Assembly: GCF_014649015.1 (NCBI RefSeq)
Contig: NZ_BMSF01000003.1
Span: forward strand, 478,522-542,521
DNA length: 64,000 bases
Direction: 5' to 3'
Source: Streptomyces narbonensis
GTDB lineage: Bacteria > Actinomycetota > Actinomycetes > Streptomycetales > Streptomycetaceae
Part shown: positions 8,725-17,933 of the stretch, piece after piece
Layout: every line of letters starts with the position of its first letter
Position numbering within the stretch: the first letter of the stretch is position 1
Program-made: the position numbers and the translations under genes
Notes under the pieces: model-generated
The model's database searches: none
What the model was told of the DNA's origin: nothing
The model's input: the letters and a program-made list of their open reading frames with translations, nothing else

Positions 8725-9636
8725 ATGGGTGAAACGACCGTGAAGAGTTTGGACGACCGGACGACCCCGTCGCCACCCATCGTGGCCGACGGCAGGTTCG
8801 CACGCCTGCGTGCCCGTGTGCCGCGGCGCCCCACGATCTGGTTCGAGATCCTGCTCATCGCGGTGAGTTACTGGACGTACTCGCTCATCCGCAACGCGGT
8901 GCCGGAGCAGAAGGCCCAGGCCCTCGAGAACGCCGACTGGATCCTGCGGGCCGAGGAGTCCCTCGGCCTCGCCTTCGAGCACGCCGTCAACCACGCCGTG
9001 AACTCGGTGACCTGGCTGATCGTCTCGATGAACTACTACTACGCGACGCTGCACTTCGTCGTGACCATCGGTGTGCTCGTGTGGCTGTACCGATGGCAGC
9101 CGGGCCGTTACGCGGCGTTCCGCACGGTCCTGTTCGCCACCACCGGTGTGGCCCTGGTCGGTTACTACCTGTACCCGCTCGCGCCCCCGCGGCTCATGAC
9201 CGGCCAGAACTTCATCGACACGGTCCTCGTCCACGAGACCTGGGGCTCGATGGCCTCGGGCAACCTGAAGCACGTGTCGAACCAGTACGCGGCCATGCCG
9301 TCGATGCACATCGGCTGGTCGCTCTGGTGCGGTGTGACGATCTTCCTCCTCGCGAAGGCGCCCTGGGCGAAGATCCTCGGCCTGCTCTACCCGACGGTCA
9401 CGCTCGTCGTGATCGTCGCGACCGCCAACCACTTCTGGCTGGACGCGGTCGGCGGCGTGATCTGCCTGGCCTTCGGCTTCCTCGTCTCGTACTTCTGGTA
9501 CGGCTCCCGGCCGCACCGGCTGCCCAAGCTGGTGGAACCCGCCGCGAACGTGCCCCAGGGCGGTCCGCGCCCGCCGGAGAGCACGGAGGACGCGGACCAC
9601 GGGGCGGCGGAGCGCCCGGTCGGTTCCCGGAGGTAG
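8725..9636 (+). CDS. PAP2-superfamily membrane phosphatase/phosphotransferase
   Basis: Integral membrane protein of 303 aa with about six helices. It carries the split PAP2 catalytic signature: YPLAPPRLM, AMPSMHIGWS (catalytic His) and ANHFWLDAVGG (second His). The length and the PAPP...PSMH spacing resemble bacterial inositol-phosphotransferase/AUR1-like members rather than soluble acid phosphatases. Substrate is unknown; a lipid phosphate is likely. The C-terminal 45 residues are hydrophilic and probably disordered. It stands alone after malR. Confidence 0.85.
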   Translation: MGETTVKSLDDRTTPSPPIVADGRFARLRARVPRRPTIWFEILLIAVSYWTYSLIRNAVPEQKAQALENADWILRAEESLGLAFEHAVNHAVNSVTWLIVSMNYYYATLHFVVTIGVLVWLYRWQPGRYAAFRTVLFATTGVALVGYYLYPLAPPRLMTGQNFIDTVLVHETWGSMASGNLKHVSNQYAAMPSMHIGWSLWCGVTIFLLAKAPWAKILGLLYPTVTLVVIVATANHFWLDAVGGVICLAFGFLVSYFWYGSRPHRLPKLVEPAANVPQGGPRPPESTEDADHGAAERPVGSRR

Positions 9637-9649
9637 CGGGTCCCGCCGC

Positions 9650-9855
9650 TCAGTCCTGCCTGTACGCGATCCGGCCACCGGTGACGGTGAGCCGGATCGC
9701 TGTCGTTGCGACCTCGTCCGCCCGGGTCCGCGACGAAGGCCGTGAGGTCGGCCCGGAAGCCCGGGGCGATCCGGCCGGCGACCGTCTCCTCCCCCGCCGC
9801 GACCGCCGCGTGCGAGGTCACCAGGGCCATCAGGCCGCCCGCGCACATGCCCGCG
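9650..9855 (-). pseudogene. C-terminal remnant of a metal-dependent amidohydrolase (frameshifted)
   Basis: On the minus strand one frame reads LMALVTSHAAVAAGEETV, then AGRIAPGFRADLTAFVADP. After a shift near 9720 another frame reads EVATTAIRLTVTGGRIAYRQ and a stop at 9650-9652. Together these match the last 70 or so residues of YtcJ/AepA-type amidohydrolases, which end with a GxIxPGxxADLxV segment and a final beta-strand ending GGRIxYR. The N-terminal 450 residues are absent and the reading frame is broken, so this is a degraded gene end. The left boundary (stop codon) is exact; the other is approximate. Confidence 0.7.
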
Positions 9856-9962
9856 TATGTCGGCGGCCTTATCCTGACGTTGTACGGCCCTCGGGGTCCG
9901 GGCCGCTCCGACTCCCCCGACGTGGCCATCGTGCGCGGTGGTCCAGTGGCAGGAGGCAGAGA

Positions 9963-10796
9963 ATGCGCTTCCACCGCAGATGGGCCGCCGCCCTCGCCGC
10001 AGCCGCTCTCCTGACCTTCGGCGCGACCAGTGCGACCAGCGCGACCGCCGTGCCCGCCGTACCCGGTCCCGGAGGGCTCGTCGTGAGCTACGAGCCCGCC
10101 GAGACCGAAGCGGGCTTGGCCGAGCAGCAGTTCCTCCAGCAGAACGAGGTCCTTGAGAGCGCCGCCGCCCACGCGAACGCCCTGATCGGACTGCCCCGGG
10201 ACATCCCCCTGGTGGCGGTGAGCTGCGACCCTCCCAACGCCTACTGGGATCCGGAATCCCAGGCCATTCTCTTCTGCTACGAGTACGCCGCTCTGTTCCG
10301 CGGGATCTTCTCGGAGCGGAACACCGAGGGCAGCCCCGCCGAGCAGGCACGGGCCACCGACGAGGACGTCATCGGCGTCGCCAACAGCGCGGTCTTCCAT
10401 GAGCTCGCGCACGCCCTCATCCAGGTCTACGATCTTCCCGCCACAGGCCGGGAGGAGGACTCGGCCGACCAGCTCGCCACGCTGCTGCTCTCCGAGGACT
10501 CGCTCCACCGGGAGTACGCGATCAGCGACATCGAGGCGTGGGGCGCCCTCGCCGAACTCTCCGAGCAGGGCGACCTGAGCGACAAGGTCTCCGACGTGCA
10601 CGCCCTGGACTCGCAGCGTTACTACAACGCCATCTGCTGGCTGTACGGCTCCGACCCGCAGACCTACGACTTCGTGGTCCTCACCGAGGCCAACCCCGAG
10701 GGCTTCCTGCCGGAGTCCCGCGCCGTCGGCTGCCCCGGCGAGTACGCGCAGATGCAGAAGGCGTGGAGCACCCTGCTCGCCCCCTACCTGAAGTGA
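9963..10796 (+). CDS. Secreted DUF4344-type putative metallopeptidase
   Basis: Exported protein of 277 aa. A cleavable signal peptide (LAAAALLTFGATSATSATA) is followed by a domain with a zinc-protease HExxH site, HELAH at residues 146-150. The conserved ESADQLATLLL segment probably supplies further ligand residues. The layout fits the DUF4344 family of putative metallopeptidases; substrate is unknown. The start was chosen because AGGAGG lies 7 nt upstream; a longer upstream frame overlaps the PAP2 gene out of frame. It converges on glnE with a 33-bp gap. Confidence 0.8.
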   Translation: MRFHRRWAAALAAAALLTFGATSATSATAVPAVPGPGGLVVSYEPAETEAGLAEQQFLQQNEVLESAAAHANALIGLPRDIPLVAVSCDPPNAYWDPESQAILFCYEYAALFRGIFSERNTEGSPAEQARATDEDVIGVANSAVFHELAHALIQVYDLPATGREEDSADQLATLLLSEDSLHREYAISDIEAWGALAELSEQGDLSDKVSDVHALDSQRYYNAICWLYGSDPQTYDFVVLTEANPEGFLPESRAVGCPGEYAQMQKAWSTLLAPYLK

Positions 10797-10829
10797 GGCT
10801 CCCGGCAGGACCTGGGGGTGGCTTGCCGG

Positions 10830-13817
10830 TCAGGCCCCGTAGAAGAGCTCCTCGACGATGGCCCGGGCGCGGCGCGTGATGCGTCGGTAGTCGTCGACCA
10901 TCTCGCCGACGTGGCCGGATTCGTACCCCAGGTACCGGCCCACCGCCGCGAGCTCGCGCGGGTCCGAGGGGAAGGTGTCCCCAGGGCGGCCGCGGACCAG
11001 CATCACCGCGTTGCGGACGCGGGTCGCGAGGACCCAGGCCTCGTCGAGGGTCTGCGCCTCGTCCGTCGGGATCAGGCCCGCCGCGTGCGCGGCCCGCAGC
11101 GCCTCGCGGGTACGGGGCGTCCGCAGCCCCGGTTCCGCCCAGCCGTGCCGCATCTGGATCAGCTGGACCGTCCACTCGACGTCGCTCAGACCGCCGCGCC
11201 CCAGCTTGGCGTGGAGCGTCGGGTCGGCGCCGCGCGGCAGCCGCTCGGACTCCATCCGGGCCTTGAGGCGGCGGATCTCGCGGACCGCGTCCTCGCCGAG
11301 GCCCTCGGCGGGGTAGCGCAGCGGGTCGACGAGCTCGATGAACCGGTCGGCCAGGTCCTGGTCGCCGGCCATGGGCTCGGCGCGCAGCAGGGCCTGGCTC
11401 TCCCAGACGAGCGACCAGCGGCGGTAGTAGGCCTCGTACGACTTCAGGGTGCGGACCAGGGGGCCGCTCTTGCCCTCGGGCCGCAGGTCCGCGTCAATGA
11501 GCAGAGGTGGGTCGGCCGTAGGGAGCTGGAGCAGCCTCCGCATCTCGGCGACCACGCGGTTCGCGGCCCGGGCCGCCTCCTGGTCGTCGACGCCCTCGCG
11601 CGGCTCGTGCACGAACAGCACGTCGGCGTCGGAGCCGTATCCCAGCTCGTGGCCGCCGAAGCGGCCCATGCCGATGACCGCGAAGCGGGTCGGCAGCTCG
11701 TCGCCCCACTCGGCGCGGACGGCGGCCCGCAGGGCGCCGGCGATCGTCGCCGCGTTGAGGTCGGTGACGGCCTCGCCCACCCGGTCGACCAGGGCGCCGG
11801 GGTCGGGTTCGCGGGGGTTGTCCTCGGTGCCGTACGAGCCGATGAGGTCGGCCGCGGCCGTGCGGAACAGCTCCCGGCGGCGGACCCCGCGGGCCGCCGC
11901 GACGGCCTGCTCGGCGTCGCCCGCGCGGCCGACCGCCGCCAGGACCTCCTGCTCCAGGTGGTCCCGGCCGCGCGGCTTCAGCCCCTCGGGGTCGCCGAGG
12001 ATGGCGACCGCCTCGGGGGCGCGGAGCAGCAGGTCGGGAGCGAGGCGGCCGGCGGAGAGCACCCGGGCGAGGTTCTCCGCGGCGGCGCCCTCGTCGCGGA
12101 GGAGTCGGAGGTACCAGGGGGTCTTGCCGAGGGCGTCCGAGACCTTGCGGAAGCCGAGGAGGCCGGCGTCCGGGTCGGCCGAGTCGGCGAACCAGCCGAG
12201 CAGCACGGGCAGCAGCGTCCGCTGGATCGCGGCCTTGCGGCTCACCCCTGAGGCGAGCGCCTCCAGGTGGCGCAGGGCGGCGGCCGGGTCCTGGTAGCCG
12301 AGGGCTTCGAGGCGCTGTCCGGCCGCCTTCGGGCTGAGCCGGATCTCGCCGGGGGCGAGCTGGGCGACCGCGTCGAGCAGCGGCCGGTAGAAGAGCTTCT
12401 CGTGGAGGCGGCGGACGACGGACGCGTGCCGCTTCCACTCCTTGTTGAGCTCGGCGACCGGGTCGGTGCGCAGGCCCAGGGAGCGGCCGAGGCGGCGCAG
12501 GTCCTCCTCGTCCTCGGGGACGAGGTGGGTGCGGCGCAGCCGGTAGAGCTGGATGCGGTGCTCCATGGCCCGCAGGAAGCGGTACGCCTCGTCGAGCTGG
12601 GCCGAGTCCGCCCGGCCGATGTAGCCGCCGGAGGCGAGCGCGGCGAGCGCGTCCAGGGTCTTGCCGCTGTGCAGCGTGGCGTCGCTGCGGCCGTGCACGA
12701 GCTGGAGGAGCTGGACGGCGAACTCGACGTCCCGCAGGCCGCCGGGGCCGAGCTTGAGCTCGCGCTCGACCTGGGCGGCGGGGATGTTGTCGACGACCCG
12801 GCGGCGCATCTTCTGCACGTCGGGGACGAAGTTCTCGCGCTCGGCGGCCTGCCAGACGAGCGGGGAGACGGCGTCGATGTACTGGGCGCCGAGGTCCGGG
12901 TCGCCGGCGACCGCGCGCGCCTTCAGGAGGGCCTGGAACTCCCAGGTCTTCGCCCAGCGCTGGTAGTAGGCGAGGTGGGAGGAGAGGGTGCGGACGAGGG
13001 GGCCGTTGCGGCCTTCGGGGCGGAGGTTGGCGTCGACCGGCCAGATGGTGCCCTCGACCGTGGTCTCGGAGCAGATCCGCATGAGGTGGGAGGCGAGCCG
13101 GGTCGCGGCCTGGATCGCCTTGGCCTCGTCGGCGCCCTCGGTGGGCTCCCCCACGAAGATCACGTCCACGTCGGAGACGTAGTTGAGCTCGTGGCCGCCG
13201 CACTTGCCCATCGCGATGACGGCGAGCCGGCACTGGGCGGCGTCGGCGGGCGCGGCGGTGCGGGCGATGGCGAGCGCGGCGCGCAGGGTCGCCGTCGCCA
13301 GGTCGGCGAGCTCGGCGGCCGCCTGGGCGACGTCGGTGGTGCCGCACACGTCCCGGGCCGCGATGGCGATCAGGCAGCGGCGGTAGGCGACCCGCAGGGA
13401 GACGGCGTCGGTGGCCTCGGCGAGGCCCCGCTCGAACTCGGCGACGCCCGGGTGCAGGTCGGCCGCCTCGTAGGTGACGAGGGACTCCCAGTCGCGGGGG
13501 TGGCGGGCCAGGTGGTCGGCGAGCGCCTCGGATGCGCCGAGGACCCCGAGGAGCCGGTCCCGGAAGGGCTTGGCGGAGAGGAGGGTGGAGGTGAGGGTCT
13601 GCCGCTCGGTCTCGGGCTGGGCCTCGACGAGCCGGACCAGGCCGCGGAGGGCGAGGTCGGGGTCGGCGGTGGCGCCGAGGGCGTCGAGGAGGACGGCGTC
13701 GCCGCGGAGGGCGGCCAGCTCCGGGACGTCCAGGAGGCGTTCGGCCCCCGAGGGATCGGTGAATCCGTGTCGCAGCAGACGAGAGAATGTACTGCTCCTG
13801 CGCCCCGGCACCGTCAT
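10830..13817 (-). CDS. glnE: Glutamine synthetase adenylyltransferase/adenylyl-removing enzyme
   Basis: Bifunctional enzyme of 995 aa that adds AMP to and removes it from glutamine synthetase I, tuning nitrogen assimilation. Two nucleotidyltransferase domains are visible. The N-terminal one has MGKCGGHELNYVSDVDVIFV and the C-terminal one has MGRFGGHELGYGSDADVLFV; both keep the GG...DxD catalytic residues. Each is followed by a helical region (GPGGLRDVEFAVQLLQL and GRGGLSDVEWTVQLIQM). Length equals that of actinobacterial GlnE. The start was set at the ATG with GGAGGGAG upstream, seven codons inside the longest frame. The target GS is probably the major GlnA, encoded elsewhere, not the GlnA2-type enzyme at 18608-19969. 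Confidence 0.95.
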   Translation of the reverse strand: MTVPGRRSSTFSRLLRHGFTDPSGAERLLDVPELAALRGDAVLLDALGATADPDLALRGLVRLVEAQPETERQTLTSTLLSAKPFRDRLLGVLGASEALADHLARHPRDWESLVTYEAADLHPGVAEFERGLAEATDAVSLRVAYRRCLIAIAARDVCGTTDVAQAAAELADLATATLRAALAIARTAAPADAAQCRLAVIAMGKCGGHELNYVSDVDVIFVGEPTEGADEAKAIQAATRLASHLMRICSETTVEGTIWPVDANLRPEGRNGPLVRTLSSHLAYYQRWAKTWEFQALLKARAVAGDPDLGAQYIDAVSPLVWQAAERENFVPDVQKMRRRVVDNIPAAQVERELKLGPGGLRDVEFAVQLLQLVHGRSDATLHSGKTLDALAALASGGYIGRADSAQLDEAYRFLRAMEHRIQLYRLRRTHLVPEDEEDLRRLGRSLGLRTDPVAELNKEWKRHASVVRRLHEKLFYRPLLDAVAQLAPGEIRLSPKAAGQRLEALGYQDPAAALRHLEALASGVSRKAAIQRTLLPVLLGWFADSADPDAGLLGFRKVSDALGKTPWYLRLLRDEGAAAENLARVLSAGRLAPDLLLRAPEAVAILGDPEGLKPRGRDHLEQEVLAAVGRAGDAEQAVAAARGVRRRELFRTAAADLIGSYGTEDNPREPDPGALVDRVGEAVTDLNAATIAGALRAAVRAEWGDELPTRFAVIGMGRFGGHELGYGSDADVLFVHEPREGVDDQEAARAANRVVAEMRRLLQLPTADPPLLIDADLRPEGKSGPLVRTLKSYEAYYRRWSLVWESQALLRAEPMAGDQDLADRFIELVDPLRYPAEGLGEDAVREIRRLKARMESERLPRGADPTLHAKLGRGGLSDVEWTVQLIQMRHGWAEPGLRTPRTREALRAAHAAGLIPTDEAQTLDEAWVLATRVRNAVMLVRGRPGDTFPSDPRELAAVGRYLGYESGHVGEMVDDYRRITRRARAIVEELFYGA

Positions 13818-14094
13818 CCGACCGCTCCCTCCAAGCACGCCCGACCCGGGTCTCCCACGGTCGGGTCCGGGAGATCGAGCCTATCCGGATCGGGGGGCGC
13901 GGGCGCCCAGGCCTTCGGATCGAAGCGGATCACACGTGACATCTCGCACATTGGTCGCTATTCGGGCCCGATGAACCGTATTCCTTGAAAGTCCGTCTTG
14001 TTGTCCGTGCGCACCCGCACGTATGCCCGTCCCCGCCGGCCACCCTTCCGGCCGTCCTCTCCGCCCGCCCTCCTGTGAAAGCGCGCCGCCACCG

Positions 14095-16245
14095 ATGCCC
14101 GTCCGTCTCCCCCGCCGTCCCGCCGTCCTCTCCCGCCGCGGGACCTCCCGCCGCAGGGTCTTCACGACGGCCGTGACGACCGTCCTGGTGGGCGGCACCT
14201 TCGCCGGTCTGCTGTCGGTCACGACCGCGCCGGACTCCTCGGCGGCCGCGTCGGTTCCGCTGCCCTCGCGGGCGCCGGCGGAGACCCCGGTGAAGGTGCG
14301 CGGGGTCGAGGCGCCGGCCGGCGCCGACGGCGCGTCCGTGGTGCAGATCGTGGCGCACCCCGACGACGACCTGTTCTTCATGAACCCGGACACCTCCCAG
14401 TCCATCCACTCCGGCAACCCCCTGACCTCCGTCTACCTGACCTCCGGCGAGTCGGACGGCGTCAACGCGCGTCCGCGCGACGCCGCCGGGGCGCAGCCCG
14501 ACAAGGCGGGGTACGCCGAGGCGCGGCAGAACGGCATCCGCGCCGCGTACGCCGAGATGGCCACGGGCAGCCGCACCAGCCTCTGGGACCGGGTGGCGAT
14601 ACCCACGGCCGGCGGGGCGACGGCCGAACTGGACATCCTGCGGGCGAAGCCGCACGTGAAGCTGGTGTGGCTGCAGCTGCGCGAGGCCGGGGCGACCAAC
14701 GGCGACCGCCCCGAGAGCCTCAACGGTCTGTGGCACGGCCGGATATCCGCGCTCGCCTCGCAGCGCGCCTCCGGCACGCCGGTCGCGGCGGACTTCTCGT
14801 ACACGAAGGAACAGGTCGTCGCGACGGTGACCGGGATCCTGGAGCGCTTCCGGCCCACCTTCGTACGGATGCAGGACCCGACCTCCGGCAAGGTCGCCGG
14901 CACGGACCGCTACCAGGACCATCAGGACCACCTGTTCGGGGCGCGGTTCGTGCAGGCCGCGCTCGCCCGGTACGCGGAGCTCCCCGGGCACCCGCGCGTC
15001 GGCGTGCAGAACTACCTCGGCTACCCGACCAGCGTCCTGCCGCACACCCTCGACCCCGAGACGGCACACGCGAAGCTGAAGACGCTGAAGACGTACGCGT
15101 GGATGGACGGGGTCAACGACTGCGGGACGCTCGCGGGCTGCGGCGACCTGAAGGTGGCCGCGCGGCCCGCCGGGCGGGGCTGGGCGCAGACCATCCGGTA
15201 CGCCCGGGGCACCTCCACCTCCTGGGTGCAGCGCGACCGGGACGGCGGGCTGCACGCCTTCTCCGTCCTCGACGGGCGCCTCGCGACCTGGCGGAAGGCG
15301 ACGGACACGGCGGCGTGGCGGGGGCCGGTGCTGCTGCCCGGCGGCGGACTGGACAGCGGCGTCACCTCCGCGCTGCTGCCCGACGGCCGCCTGGCCGTCT
15401 TCGGGACCCGGACGACGCTCGGCGCCCTCCCGGGGGACTACCGGCGCGAGGTGGTGACGGCCGAGCAGACCGCGGCGGGCGGCGGCTTCGGCCCGTGGCG
15501 CTCGCTCGGCACACCCGAGCGGGACGACGCCGAGGGCACCTCCGACATCAGCGCGCCCGCCGTGACCGTGGGCCCCGACGGCCGGGCGACCCTGGTCCTG
15601 CGGGACAGCGCCCACCGGCTCGTGTCGCGTGAGCAGGGCACGGACGGCCTGTGGGGTCCGTGGCGGACGCTGGGCGGCGCCGACGTGCACGGCGACCCCG
15701 TGGCGGCGACCGACGCGACGGGCCGCGGCTATGTCTTCGCGAGCACCCCGACCACCGTCCTGGCCTGGGCGGCGCTGAGCCCCGGCGGCCCGCCTGCGGG
15801 TCCGGTGCGCACGGGTCTGCCTCCGACGACGCTGGCGCTGAGCGCGAGCGCGGCGCCGGGCGGCGAGGGCGTACGGCTCTGGTTCCGCAAGCCGGCCTCC
15901 AACGACCTGCGGACCGCCGACTTCTCGGGCCCGGGCCTGATGTCCCCGATGCGGGAACTGGCGGGCGGCGTCGCGGGCTTCGGCCCGGTCAGCGGGGCGA
16001 TGGGCGGGTCCACCGGCGGTTCGGTGGGCGGATCCAGGGGAAGTGCCTCGGTGGGCGGCGACGGCATGCTCGCGGTCCGCTCCCGGACGGGCGTTCTGGC
16101 GACGGCCCCGCTGGCCCGGGGCGCGACGCGGCCGACGTGGCGGCTGGAGCGGTTCCTCTTCTCCGGGGCGCCCGACGCGGGCACGGACGGGGTCGCGGCG
16201 ATCGGTCTGGACGGCAGGCTGCACTGGACGCCCGCCGACCGATGA
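14095..16245 (+). CDS. Secreted PIG-L family deacetylase with beta-propeller-like C-terminus
   Basis: Exported protein of 716 aa. A twin-Arg-rich N-terminus and hydrophobic segment (TAVTTVLVGGTFAGLLSV) form the signal. The PIG-L/LmbE zinc deacetylase domain has AHPDDDLFFMNPD (zinc ligands) and QDHQDHLFGARF (third ligand His). The C-terminal half consists of repeated WxxxxxGGLxAFSVLDGRLA-like blades as in PLL/fucolectin-type propellers. It may deacetylate N-acetylglucosaminyl surface glycans; substrate is unproven. The ATG at 14095 gives the best signal peptide; an upstream ATG at 14023 is possible. A strong hairpin follows 24 bp after the stop. Confidence 0.82.
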   Translation: MPVRLPRRPAVLSRRGTSRRRVFTTAVTTVLVGGTFAGLLSVTTAPDSSAAASVPLPSRAPAETPVKVRGVEAPAGADGASVVQIVAHPDDDLFFMNPDTSQSIHSGNPLTSVYLTSGESDGVNARPRDAAGAQPDKAGYAEARQNGIRAAYAEMATGSRTSLWDRVAIPTAGGATAELDILRAKPHVKLVWLQLREAGATNGDRPESLNGLWHGRISALASQRASGTPVAADFSYTKEQVVATVTGILERFRPTFVRMQDPTSGKVAGTDRYQDHQDHLFGARFVQAALARYAELPGHPRVGVQNYLGYPTSVLPHTLDPETAHAKLKTLKTYAWMDGVNDCGTLAGCGDLKVAARPAGRGWAQTIRYARGTSTSWVQRDRDGGLHAFSVLDGRLATWRKATDTAAWRGPVLLPGGGLDSGVTSALLPDGRLAVFGTRTTLGALPGDYRREVVTAEQTAAGGGFGPWRSLGTPERDDAEGTSDISAPAVTVGPDGRATLVLRDSAHRLVSREQGTDGLWGPWRTLGGADVHGDPVAATDATGRGYVFASTPTTVLAWAALSPGGPPAGPVRTGLPPTTLALSASAAPGGEGVRLWFRKPASNDLRTADFSGPGLMSPMRELAGGVAGFGPVSGAMGGSTGGSVGGSRGSASVGGDGMLAVRSRTGVLATAPLARGATRPTWRLERFLFSGAPDAGTDGVAAIGLDGRLHWTPADR

Positions 16246-16268
16246 GTTCGGGCGGCCGGACCGGTCTC

Positions 16269-16302
16269 CTCTGTGTGGCACCCGCCGTGGGGCCACACAG
16301 AG
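16269..16302. terminator. Perfect 11-bp stem after PIG-L gene
   Basis: CTCTGTGTGGC (16269-16279) pairs perfectly with GCCACACAGAG (16292-16302) around a 12-nt loop. It lies between the PIG-L stop and the next ATG. Its 3' arm touches the AGAGGA ribosome site of the next gene, so it may also mask translation initiation. No U-tract follows. Confidence 0.65.
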
Positions 16303-16315
16303 AGGACGGCCGGCC

Positions 16316-16834
16316 ATGGACCCGCACACGTCAACCACCCCTCGCACCTCGCTCGATCCTCGCTACAGCGACCCGAAGGCGACCGCGCTGCCCTGGTCCG
16401 ACGCGGCGGACCGGCTCGCGGCGGCCGAGGTCTTCTGGCTGACGACGGTCCGCCCGGACGGCCGCCCGCACGTCACGCCGCTCATCGCGGTCTGGTCGGA
16501 GGGGGCGCTGCACTTCTGCACCGGCCCCGACGAGCGCAAGGCCCGCAACCTCGCGGAGAACCCGTCGGTGGTCCTCACCACCGGCTCCGGTGTCCTCGAC
16601 GAGGGCCTCGACCTGGTCGTCGAGGGCGCGGCGGCGCCGGTGAGGGACGAGGAGCGGCTGCGGGCGCTCGCGCAGGCGTACGTGGAGAAGTACGGCCCGG
16701 ATTGGCGGTTCGACGTGCGGGAGGGGGCGTTCGTGGGCGACGGTGGTACGGCCGTGGTGTTCGCGGTCGCGCCTCGTACGGTCTTCGGCTTCGCCAAGGG
16801 CGATCCGTTCGGCCAGACCCGCTGGCGTTTCTGA
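16316..16834 (+). CDS. Pyridoxamine-5'-phosphate oxidase-like flavin/F420-binding protein
   Basis: Small split-barrel protein of 172 aa. The N-terminal FWLTTVRPDGRPHVTPLIAVW and the HFCTGPDERKARNLAENPSV stretch are the cofactor-binding strands typical of PNPOx-like/F420-dependent reductases in actinobacteria. Substrate unknown. The ATG at 16316 follows an AGAGAGGA site. The following VOC gene starts 19 bp after the stop, so the two likely form an operon. Confidence 0.8.
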   Translation: MDPHTSTTPRTSLDPRYSDPKATALPWSDAADRLAAAEVFWLTTVRPDGRPHVTPLIAVWSEGALHFCTGPDERKARNLAENPSVVLTTGSGVLDEGLDLVVEGAAAPVRDEERLRALAQAYVEKYGPDWRFDVREGAFVGDGGTAVVFAVAPRTVFGFAKGDPFGQTRWRF

Positions 16835-16853
16835 GGAGTACGGAGGAGTTCGC

Positions 16854-17285
16854 GTGAACTGGACCCTGGAAGTCGTCCCCGTCCCCGTGACGGACATGGA
16901 CCGGGCCAAGGAGTTCTACGGCGACAAGTGCGGCTTCAAGATCGACCTGGACGACGAGGTGGCGCCGGGGATGCGGATCATCCAGGCGACGCCGCCGGGC
17001 TCGCGCTGCTCGATCGCCCTGCTGAGCGGAATGCCGGCGATGCCCGGTGCGAAGGAGACGGCCCCCGGCACCCTGCACGGTCTCCAGCTCTGCGTCACGG
17101 ACATCGAGGCGGCGCGGAAGGAACTGGTCGACCGGGGCGTCGACGTCTCGCCGGTGATGCACGTCGGCGCGACCGGCTGGGAAGAGGGGAAGGGCGAGAC
17201 CTGGAACTCGTTCATGAACTTCGAGGACCCGGACGGCAACGGCTGGGTCGTCCAGGAGGCCCCGTCGGAGCTGTCGGAACGCTGA
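16854..17285 (+). CDS. VOC (glyoxalase/bleomycin-resistance fold) protein
   Basis: Protein of 143 aa with two beta-alpha-beta-beta-beta modules. LEVVPVPVTDMDRAKEFYGD begins the first module and FEDPDGNGWVVQEAP is the C-terminal metal-ligand strand. Members are metal-dependent lyases, dioxygenases or drug-binding proteins; the substrate cannot be read here. The GTG start has GGAGG 7 nt upstream. Its 3' end overlaps the convergent neighbour by 74 bp. Confidence 0.82.
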   Translation: MNWTLEVVPVPVTDMDRAKEFYGDKCGFKIDLDDEVAPGMRIIQATPPGSRCSIALLSGMPAMPGAKETAPGTLHGLQLCVTDIEAARKELVDRGVDVSPVMHVGATGWEEGKGETWNSFMNFEDPDGNGWVVQEAPSELSER

Positions 17286-17925
17286 GGCCTGCAACGGCCG
17301 CCGGGGTCCAGTGCCCGGCGGCACCGGGGCAGCCCGCGAGATAGGCGGCGACCTCGCCGGGCCGCCACGCCCCGGTGGCGTGGAGCCCGGCGGCGAGGTG
17401 CCGGAGGTATCCGGCGGAGGGCGCCCGCAGTTCACCGCTGCCGCCTCCCGGCGGCGCGGTGAAGGTGAGTACGGGCAGTCCGCCGTCCCGGTCGCCCCCG
17501 GCGTCGTCGAGGAACCCGCAGCGGACGAGGGTCTCGTACCGCCCCGGCCCGAGCGAGGAGCGCCCGGTGGCGAGCACCTCGGTGAGGTCGAGGTCGGTGC
17601 CGGGCTGCCGGTACATCTCCTGCGCGGCGATGTCGGAGAACTGCCCTGCGGTCAGCAGGTGCGCGACGCCCCAGGCGGTGCCGGCGGCCGCCGGGTCGTA
17701 GAAGGCCCGGCCGCCGCCCCACACGGGTGACTCGGTCGCGAAGTACACCCGCCCCGGCAGCAGGACGCCCACCGAGGCCGCGGGCCCGCGCGGATCCCGG
17801 CACCCGGGATACATCCGCGCGACTCCGGGCGGCCGGCCGCCCGTCAGGTAGCAACCGAGGCGCGCGGCATGCATGTTGGCGCCGTAGGCGGCGTACCAGA
17901 CACGGGAGGGACGACGATCCGACAC
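17212..17925 (-). CDS. Gamma-glutamylcyclotransferase-like protein with YGANM motif
   Basis: Protein of 237 aa beginning RVWYAAYGANMHAARLGCYL. The YGxNM motif marks the GGCT/AIG2-like fold, which binds gamma-glutamyl amines. Streptomyces homologues are often annotated histone deacetylase, a name I consider misleading because no deacetylase motif is present. The GTG start lacks a ribosome site but follows TAGGGT by 8 nt. The last 25 codons are Pro/Arg-rich and overlap the end of the VOC gene on the other strand, so the native C-terminus may have been extended by loss of an earlier stop. Confidence 0.6.
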   Translation of the reverse strand: MSDRRPSRVWYAAYGANMHAARLGCYLTGGRPPGVARMYPGCRDPRGPAASVGVLLPGRVYFATESPVWGGGRAFYDPAAAGTAWGVAHLLTAGQFSDIAAQEMYRQPGTDLDLTEVLATGRSSLGPGRYETLVRCGFLDDAGGDRDGGLPVLTFTAPPGGGSGELRAPSAGYLRHLAAGLHATGAWRPGEVAAYLAGCPGAAGHWTPAAVAGLSVPTAPTGPPGRPSRCRPGPRSS

Positions 17926-17933
17926 ACCGTCAG

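Noticed and set aside
12267..13988. 573-codon plus-strand frame opposite glnE
   Set aside because: Composition (Gly/Val/Asp/Arg) is typical of an antisense shadow; glnE on the other strand is fully recognisable.
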